Shown here in pieces: positions 57,501 to 64,000 of a stretch of 64,000 nt of DNA. A model generated the notes under the pieces. The model made no database searches. It saw nothing but the letters and a program-made list of their open reading frames with translations, and was not told the DNA's origin. The position numbers were made by a program, and so were the translations under genes. Within the stretch, counting starts at the first letter, position 1, and every line of letters starts with the position of its first letter. Source of the DNA: Varanus komodoensis (taxonomy: Eukaryota; Chordata; Lepidosauria; Squamata; Varanidae); contig NW_025335268.1 in assembly GCF_004798865.1 (NCBI RefSeq), positions 117,480,880 through 117,544,879 of the forward strand. Reading direction: 5' to 3'.

Positions 57501-58887
57501 ACTCTTACTTTCCCCTTTTTCGCAAGTCGGCAATGGCTCTAATACAGGACACAGGCCATGATAACAGGCTTTCTTTAATATGGCTTTTAAAAAGTCACCA
57601 TTTCCTTTCCAGGGGAGCTTTTGCTGTGTTTATACCCATTAAGTAATGGCTTAGCTTTCTTACACTGAGATAAGCTTCCATATCCATTAAATGCCTTATT
57701 CCAAAATTCTTGAGCAAAAGTTCAACAGAACTCTGTGTGGGAAAACCATTCCCCTTTTGCTCAGAGAACCAATCATGTAAGCAGTGAATATCCTCATTTC
57801 TAAAGACAATGAAAACTGAATGATATTTCATATGATAACTTTCCATTGTTGAGATAGCACAGGATGTAGCAGCCAAGATGCTGAGTGGAATGCACAGCCA
57901 TGCATATATTACACTAGTGCTGGAGCAGCTGCACTGGCTACCTATCAGCTACTAAGCCAAGTATCAGGTCTTGCTGTTGGTGTATAAAACCCTGAACAGC
58001 CTGGAATCAGGTTCTCTGTCAGATCACTTTTTGCAATATGGACTTGTATGATGGTTAAGGGTTGCTGCCTGTCCTGCAGCAACCTGGTTGTCTCCATGGT
58101 AGAATGATCTTGTGGAATGACTCTCCGCTAGTTTTCAGGAGGTGCCAACTCTAACATATTTTAAGGACCACTTAAAGACTCCTTTTTACTGAGCCCTCTC
58201 TGAGTGCGCTGCCTTGTCTGTCATTATGTATCAAAATTGTTTTAACTGGTTTTAATAGTCTTAATTTTATATACATTTTAAACAGTTATGCATTGTGATT
58301 TTATTTTAATGGATACCATTATATTTATATAGTTTTAATTTTACTGTATATTGCTCAGAGAGATTTTTAAATATGGACAATGTATATAAATCTGAAATAA
58401 ACAAGCAACATTAGGTCTAATTTTATTTTTTTATTTCTTGCAAATTGTATTTAGCCCATACCCTCAATTTCCATTTGTTCACATCAGTTTGTCCTAAATA
58501 CATGTCATAAGAAATGGCTGGCTGACTCTGTAGCCTTACCTCTTATCTCCTTTGATTGAAATGTTTCTGTAGCCATGACATCTGTGCTGGAAATAACCCA
58601 AAATGTAGTATTGGTGGGTTTTGCATCATCATCCAACCTAGAATGGTTAGTTTCCTTGAAGTCTGCAGTCGGAGTAGGAAGCGAAGGCATGTCAATGCTA
58701 GCATTGGTGAAATGGTCCGTAATCTGTAGTGCTGTTGTGACATTTACGGAGCTGAGTGTGGCAGAAGCCAGCGTTTCAGGTGAGCTGGAGCTACTGGCAT
58801 TTAACTCTGAAGCAACTGTGGTATCGCCATCCACAGTGATGGCAGTATAGGCTATTGTCCATACTGTTGACACATTCTGCCCATTTC
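54467..58887 (-). CDS. Mucin-like single-pass membrane protein (partial, signal exon not found)
   Basis: Four exons join in frame: 58887-58540, 56343-56041, 55727-55561, 54511-54467, encoding 286 residues plus stop. The ectodomain is about 60% Ser/Thr/Pro/Ala/Val-type sequence with eight N-glycosylation sequons (NVS, NAS, NVT, NAS, NHS, NTT, NAS, NIT), that is, a mucin or sialomucin stalk. The third exon encodes a hydrophobic helix of about 23 residues, then the stop-transfer RYRR and a basic tail RRQSGQLQFRRLQDLPM. The last 15-codon exon adds DDMMEDTPLSLYSY. The ectodomain exons are all phase 1, the usual cassette phase for extracellular modules. The first listed exon starts with the last two bases of a codon, so a further upstream exon (signal peptide) is required. 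None with a signal sequence was found up to 64,000. I do not recognise the family, and the placement next to CCDC163, where mammals carry TESK2, does not help to name it. Confidence 0.75.
54781..55005 (+). mobile_element. tRNA-derived SINE (Sauria-like)
   Basis: AGTAGTGGTTAAGAGTGTGG, ATCTGGGTTGAGTTTCTGG, CACTGGGTGACTTTCAGCCA, CAGGGTTTTTGTGGGGATAA, AAAAAAGGTAGAATATAT. In the last intron of the mucin-like gene, antisense to it. Confidence 0.85.
55397..55507. repeat. Hairpin interspersed repeat, copy 8
   Basis: GACCCTCCAGATGTTTTAGC and GATGAGGGTTGATGGAAGTT, ACAGGCCAAAACTTATAATG, CAAGTTGCCTAACTC; adjacent to the donor of the transmembrane exon. Confidence 0.65.
55561..55727 (-). CDS. Mucin-like protein transmembrane exon
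   Basis: 167 nt, phase 1 to 0. PSMPETKPISEDP leads into a membrane helix rich in Ile, Leu, Phe and Val, then GFLRYRRQSGQLQFRR. Acceptor CTTGCAG; donor GTGAGT at 55560-55555. Retention of the next intron would add 14 residues (VSARNKSTLAGPLP) and a stop. Confidence 0.8.
55848..55955 (+). repeat. AAGCTGCCTTATAC-family repeat, copy 3 (partial)
   Basis: CTGGTCCATCTAGCTCAGTA, CTGTCTACTCAGACTCACAA, GCATGCAAAGCATGTGTTCT. Confidence 0.55.
56041..56343 (-). CDS. Mucin-like protein ectodomain exon B
   Basis: 303 nt, phase 1 to 1. TAAVPQPTSPTFSSLGPTER begins the exon; it contains ITTEESTAKSTAVPSAT and two sequons. Acceptor TTTGCAG, donor GTACAT. Confidence 0.75.
56344..57900. other. Mucin-like gene intron, proximal part
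   Basis: No exon or element recognised here. Short open frames look like chance. Confidence 0.4.
57905..58405 (+). mobile_element. L2/CR1-like LINE 3' part
   Basis: Frame fragments VLEQLHWLPISY, QVLLLVYKTLNSL and SFQEVPTLTYFKDHLKT are the typical end of L2-like ORF2; then TATTGCTCAGAGAGATTTTT and TATATAAATCTGAAATAAAC. In the mucin-like gene, antisense. Several stops. Confidence 0.8.
58540..58887 (-). CDS. Mucin-like protein ectodomain exon A
   Basis: 348 nt, phase 1 in and 1 out. It starts NGQNVSTVWTIAYTAITVDG and ends VMATETFQSKEIR; Ser/Thr/Ala-rich with six sequons. Acceptor GCACTAG precedes 58887; donor GTAAGG is at 58539-58534. Confidence 0.75.
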
Positions 58888-61885
58888 CTAGTGCAGGAAG
58901 AAAAAAAGAGGAAAGCTAAATCATCGGCATCCCTGTCGATATATGAGCTTGCCGAGCAGGGCAGCTGCTTCCAGGAAGTGGAAACGCAAAGAAAAGAAAA
59001 GGAGCAAGTCCACAAAACAAATCAGTTGCTATGACAAGCAGAGTAGGATGGAGATATAAGCTCTTCTCTTATTAACTTGCTTTCCTAGGCATATTTTAGC
59101 CATCCTGTTCTGCATAATGGAAATAATTTCCTCCAAACTTCAACAGGGCTGCCAGCACCACCCCAATATAAAGTGCTACAAACCAAAATATAAAGTTTCC
59201 TACCATGGAAAAGGCACCCAAACTGTCTACGGCCACCAATGGTAACTGCTGGATACAGAACCATTTATATATTTCTATATCCAGTTAGCACATCCAGTTG
59301 ACTGTGTACCATTTCCCCTGAAATGAACATACAGTAATGTTTACTGATTTCCCCCCTTTGGTTTTGCACTTCCCTCTTGCATCCAAGTAACTCCTGTCCA
59401 TGAGATGGGATACAAATCTTCAAGATCTCAAAGTTGTATTCAGTATGATAAGCATGTGTTCATCTGCCAATAAGCAGTCATATGTACCAGGTAACCAACT
59501 CCTCATCCATGTGTTGATACTCATATAGCCAAGTGGCATAATCCTTGCATGAGGAGGTTCTATTAACAGACTTGAGGCTTGGGGAAGAACAATTTGCCTT
59601 CAGAAAACAAAGACTTAATGTAGAGGAGATTGACTGTTGGGGACAGAAAGCCACCAGGGTGAGGGAGAAATGACTCGTTCTGGAAGAAGTCGTGGCTGGC
59701 TGGATAGCACCCTGAGTATTCCATGGTGCAATATTTTGTTGCAGGTTCCATTTGTCAAATGCTAAATGTTCTGTCTAGAAGGTTCCAAAGAAGCAGTCAA
59801 AAGCCCTTGCGACAACATTGGGCAGTAAAGAACCATCCAGAATAGCAGCAAACCAGCTCTCCTTCCAGAAAACACCCACCTACTTACATATATAACATCT
59901 TAAAAGAGTGAAACTGTAGAACAAACAGGATGAGGCTGTATGAGGGTAGAAGATAGAGAAGGCAACTCATAATAACCAACTTGTGGGTTGCTCAGCTATT
60001 TGCCTGGCAACAGTAGTGACTGGTTCCATTTTTCCTTCTCAAGAGCAGCGCAAACAATGAGGATGGGGCAAAGGAAAGCTGTTGACTATAGAGCAAGGAA
60101 ATGAGGAAAGAGAGCTGAGCATAAGCAAAGGTAACCAGGAGTCATCCATTAATCTGTTCCTTCTAGTAAGCAGCTTTGTGATGGGGCAAAACAAAAAAAC
60201 GGGGAAGAGCTTGTTGATTCCCACTTGGTTTTCAATAAAGGATGAACTTTTGTCCACACAACCATTGCATTTTTTATGTAGCCCTTAAACTTAATTCTGG
60301 CATTAGATAGAGGTGTGTCTTGTTTTAATTGCAACAGAGACTAGAAGTGTCCCATGAGAAAGAAGGACCTTGAATTTGATCACTTGGTCTGTATGATGTA
60401 GAAAACCCAAAAACCTTCAAGAAACAAAAAGAGACACATAAATATGAAAAGGAAAGAAACCACACAGAACTTGCTTACATGAACTTGCTTCAGGAGTTAA
60501 AACTGAACTCCCATTCTCCATCCAGAATCACAAGCCACAGAATTACAGTTTCTCCGTTCAGTTCTTATTCTATTTCAGGCTTTGGTCTCTGCTGAAGCAG
60601 CTTGCCCCTCACAGACATGCTGTAGTTATTTCTGTACTGCAGAGAGAACACTACCACTTGAGCATAGCTGGACTAACCTCTCCATCCAGACATACATAAC
60701 AAACACAAACTCCCTCTCTCTGCTTGGGATAAGAAATCATGGAAACTCAAGGCACTGAGTCTCAACAGCATGCTAAAATGTGTATGAAATATGGTGCATG
60801 CATGAGACAGTGTCTATTATCAGATGGCCCCAATGCTGCTTTCTCTTGAATTAAAATGTTTAGCTGTATCCATCTCAACAGACACGGGTTGAACTAACCC
60901 ACACACGCTGGGGGAGTAAAAGGATGGTTTCAGGCCATCCTGATATGGGCATTGATTCTCTTCTTGGACCAAGAAGCAACAGCATCCTCTATGTTTTGAT
61001 GCCTTATGGTTAGTGAAATACATACTTCTGTCTTTTAACAATGTCTAGGACCATGGTGATCAATGGTTGTTAACGGGCTTGATGGTGACTGCAATTGTCA
61101 TATTTCCCTTCTTAAAGGCACCTGAGCCATAAACAAAAGCTTCATCTCTAAGTAGTTAGCAAAAGACAGCACAAACCTTTAATCTTAATGATCTTCAAGA
61201 GGTGTATAGATTGTTTTAATATTTCTGGAATTTTAATTGCTGCTAGATTTGTTATACTGTTTTATTCTCTGATGCTGCATTATGCTATATTTATATATTA
61301 TGGATTCACTCTTACCTCTATTGGTCACTGCCCATTATTAGGGCAGCAAAAAATATAGTAAATAAAGGAAAAATCTCCTGGAACGAATGGACATCTTCCC
61401 AATTTTTTAATAAATTGTATAAGTTGGCGGATTCCAGCTTTAGCTGCCTTATTTACACATTGATAAAACCAGACATTTTCATACTGGTTAGCTTCAGCTG
61501 TGGTGCATATTTACTAGAAACATTCAAAGGATGATGCCTCAGATCATTGTCTTAAAACCAAATGACTGTCCCAGCCCTGGAATAGGAATAGCATACTTTT
61601 CTGTCTAGGGCCCTGGATGTTGCTAGATCAATTTTCAAGGCAATTTTCTGAAGAGAGCAAGTCTGCTGTTCAATGGTAACTTTTGCTCAGAAAGGTGCTA
61701 TTTATTTTTGGCTTACGATTTTAATAGGTCTCTCATTTACTGGCATTTGAAGACAAGTGCGCAGAATCATGGGCCATCAAAATATATGAAATAATTTCTA
61801 CACTGGGTCTTACAGAAGGCTATATGATTGCAAGGAACTGTGATGGTGCCCATTTGGATGTCTCAGGTCACTTGATACAGACTAA
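58888..61885. other. Upstream of the mucin-like exons
   Basis: Expected to hold or precede the missing signal-peptide exon; no ATG exon with a hydrophobic leader and a phase-1 donor was found. No transposon recognised. Confidence 0.4.
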
Positions 61886-61890
61886 CAGAC

Positions 61891-62446
61891 TGTTGTGCGT
61901 GCGCGCTCAGAAGAGTCTCTAACACGCGCACAAGGGGAGGAAAATTCTCATGAGAACCAGAGCATCAGTGAAGATTTATTTCTGGTTCCAGTAGAATAAC
62001 CTTCCCATCCCACTCTCACAGATGGTGAGATTAGGACAGAGCCAGATAGTGTGGTGCTGAAAGAAGACAAAACAGAGGCGCAGGAACAGGGCGATTTGGG
62101 GGTAAACAAGGGAACAAACTCTGATATAGAGTGTGAGAACCAAACTGATAAGCAGCAAGCGGAATTCGAGGATGCTCATTCTCACAGGCGCATGCACAGA
62201 CTGAGAAAGATGGAATCCTGATTAGCTAAACAACAAGAGATAGTTCACAGCACCCCACCTCTGGGGGTGCGACCACAGAGGGTTCATAAGCAATGTGTGG
62301 GGTAAAGTTCATCAGAGCAAGAGGTCAACTTTCTAACCTGTTTTGATTCTACATGTATAGCTTTTAGAATAAAGATATTTGTAGTCTCTGCTGGAGTGAT
62401 TGCTTTCATTGGGAAGGAGCGCCAGCCACACGCCAGCCACAGGACA
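61891..62446 (+). mobile_element. Probable solo LTR of a retrovirus-like or Gypsy-type element
   Basis: Begins TGTTGTGCGTGCGCGC and ends CCACAGGACA, that is TG...CA, with a 5-bp direct repeat CAGAC on each side (61886-61890, 62447-62451). AATAAA at 62368-62373 sits about 75 bp before the end, as in an LTR R region. No internal coding part or second LTR nearby, so it looks like a solo LTR left by recombination. The intact duplication suggests it is not very old. Family not assigned. Confidence 0.7.
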
Positions 62447-62835
62447 CAGACTATTATGATGCTAGTGGCCAAGTGTAAAATATTCATGCAACCTATTTGT
62501 CTTTTATCTTCCCATGTAGTTTGAGATGGCCTTAACTAAATGCACATAAACACTCTGCAGCTAAGAGAGGCTACAGGATGCTATGGTGGCCAGCATAGGG
62601 CAAACATGCATTGACCATTAGGATGCCAAAAGGTAGAGGATGTGGTTCACTTTCTTTTGGAATGTCCATTCTGAGGACCTGGTACATTGATCCCATTACT
62701 GCGAGTATCAGAGAAAAATTCTTTACATGAACTCTTATTCTTATTGGCTGGCACAGGTTATTTTTGACATATCACATTGTTAAATTTGTTAAGTTGGCTC
62801 TAGCGAGGAGAAAGTGTTACCCTGAGAGACAATTT

Positions 62836-62967
62836 TTTATTTATTTATTTGACTTACTTTCCATACTGCCCAGTGGCTAAACTTCTCTGGGTGGCTTACA
62901 ACAACACAGAATAACAGTTTCAGTTATTTTAATTACTTTAATAATTTTAAATACTGTTTATAACTCA
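62836..62967 (-). mobile_element. L2/CR1-like LINE 3' tail, minus strand
   Basis: ATTTATTTATTTATTTGACT, CATACTGCCCAGTGGCTAAA, CTTCTCTGGGTGGCTTACAA; ends where BovB sequence starts. Confidence 0.7.
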
Positions 62968-64000
62968 GTTTCCAACAACCCAAGAGGCGACTCTACACAT
63001 GGACATCACCAGACGGTCAACACAGAAATCACATTGACTATGTGCTCCGCAGCCAAAGATGAAGAAGCTCTATACAGTCAGTAAAAACTAGACCAGGAAC
63101 AGACTGTGGCTCAGATCATGAGCTTCTTGTTGCAAAATTTAGGCTTAAGTTGAAGAAAGTAGGGAAAAGCACTAGGCCACTCAGGTATGACCTAAATCAT
63201 ATCCCTGATGAATATACAGTAGAGGTGACAAGTAGATTTAAGGAATTAGATCTGATAGAAAGAGTGCCTGAAGAACTATGGATGGATGTTCGCAACGTTA
63301 TACAAGAGGTAGCAACTAAAACCATCCCAAAGAAAAAGAAATGCAAGAAAGCAACATGGCTGTCTGAGGAAGCTTTACAAATAGCTGAGGAAAGAAGGGA
63401 AGCGAAAGGCAAGGGAGAAAGAGAAAGATACACCCAATTGAATGCAGAATTCCAGAGAATAGCTAGAAGAGATAAGAATGTCTTAAATGAACAGTGCAAA
63501 GAAATAGAAGAAAACAATAGAATAGGGAGGACCAGAGATCTCTTCAAGAAAATTGGAGATATGAAGGGATCATTTCATGCAAAGATGGGCATGATAAAGG
63601 ACCAAAATGGCAGGGACCTAACAGAGGAAGAAGAGGTGGCAAGAACTATACACGGAAGAACTATACAAGAAAGAGCTTAACGTCCCTGATAACCACAATG
63701 GGGTGGTCACTGACCTCGAGCCAGACATCCTGGAATGTGAAGTCAAATGGGCCTCCTAATGGGTCTTAGGAAGTCTGAGCAACAACAAAGCTAGTGGAGG
63801 TGACAGTATTCCAGCTGAGCTATTCAAAATCTTAAAAGACGATGCAGTAAAAGTGCTACACTCAATATGACAGCAAATTTGGAAAACTCAACAGTGGGCG
63901 CAGAATTGGAAAAGGTCAGTTTACATTCCGATCCCAAAGAAGGGCAGTGCCAAAGAATGTTCAAAGTACCACACTATTGCACTCATTTCTCATGCTAACA
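62968..64000 (+). mobile_element. BovB (RTE) LINE, 5'-truncated, runs off the window
   Basis: Starts inside the endonuclease domain (FQQPKRRLYTWTSPDGQHRN), continues with TRPGTDCGSDHELLVAKFRL, the linker PKKKKCKKATWLSEEALQIA, NNRIGRTRDLFKKIGDMKGS, and the start of the reverse transcriptase (NNKASGGDSIPAELFKILKD, VYIPIPKKGSAKECSKYHTI). This is the RTE/BovB order, also seen in proteins annotated as craniofacial development protein 2-like. Visible lesions: TGA for Trp near 63,056 (SQR*R), a one-base frame change near 63,640, TAA after VKWAS near 63,757, and TGA for Cys near 63,868. The 176-codon open frame at 63,150-63,680 is the longest unbroken piece. Relatively young but inactive. Confidence 0.93.

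Noticed and set aside
1-64000. CRISPR arrays, operons, tRNA or rRNA genes
   Set aside because: No regularly spaced repeats or bacterial gene structure; tRNA-like stretches are SINE heads with diverged bodies.

Overview
The window is vertebrate nuclear DNA, almost certainly from a squamate reptile. It has intron-rich genes with GT-AG (and two GC-AG) splice sites. It also carries a BovB/RTE LINE, several tRNA-derived SINEs of the Sauria kind, L2/CR1-like LINE tails, three short hAT elements with perfect 8-bp target duplications, and many copies of a roughly 120-140 bp hairpin repeat common in squamate genomes. The species cannot be named from the sequence.

Layout: 1-15.4 kb is gene-poor flank with repeats, including a 539-bp hAT element and a long (TG)(AG)(CG) tract. 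MMACHC (cobalamin chaperone, cblC) lies on the minus strand with four coding exons between 29,827 and 15,477. Its exon lengths and phases match human up to the last exon, and the predicted protein is 245 residues. Between about 29.6 and 30.2 kb is a CpG-rich stretch that looks like a bidirectional promoter, with two ACTACA-type ZNF143/THAP11 motifs. CCDC163 runs the other way on the plus strand, 11 coding exons from 31,041 to 46,256, predicted 376 residues in one uninterrupted frame. This head-to-head pair is the arrangement known in mammals. From 46.3 to 54.4 kb is repeat-bearing intergenic DNA. On the minus strand, 58,887 to 54,467, are four exons of a mucin-like single-pass membrane protein that I do not recognise. 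Its signal-peptide exon was not found. The right end holds a probable solo LTR (61,891-62,446) and the 5' part of a BovB LINE that runs off the window.

How the genes fit: MMACHC handles cellular vitamin B12, and CCDC163 is a coiled-coil protein of unclear role sharing its promoter. The mucin-like gene sits where mammals have TESK2, and PRDX1, which abuts the 3' end of MMACHC in mammals, was not seen in the 15 kb beyond it. No bacterial-type system, CRISPR array or novel defence system is present. The most unusual items are the unnamed membrane gene, the conserved ZNF143/THAP11-type promoter code, and the two GC-AG introns in CCDC163.
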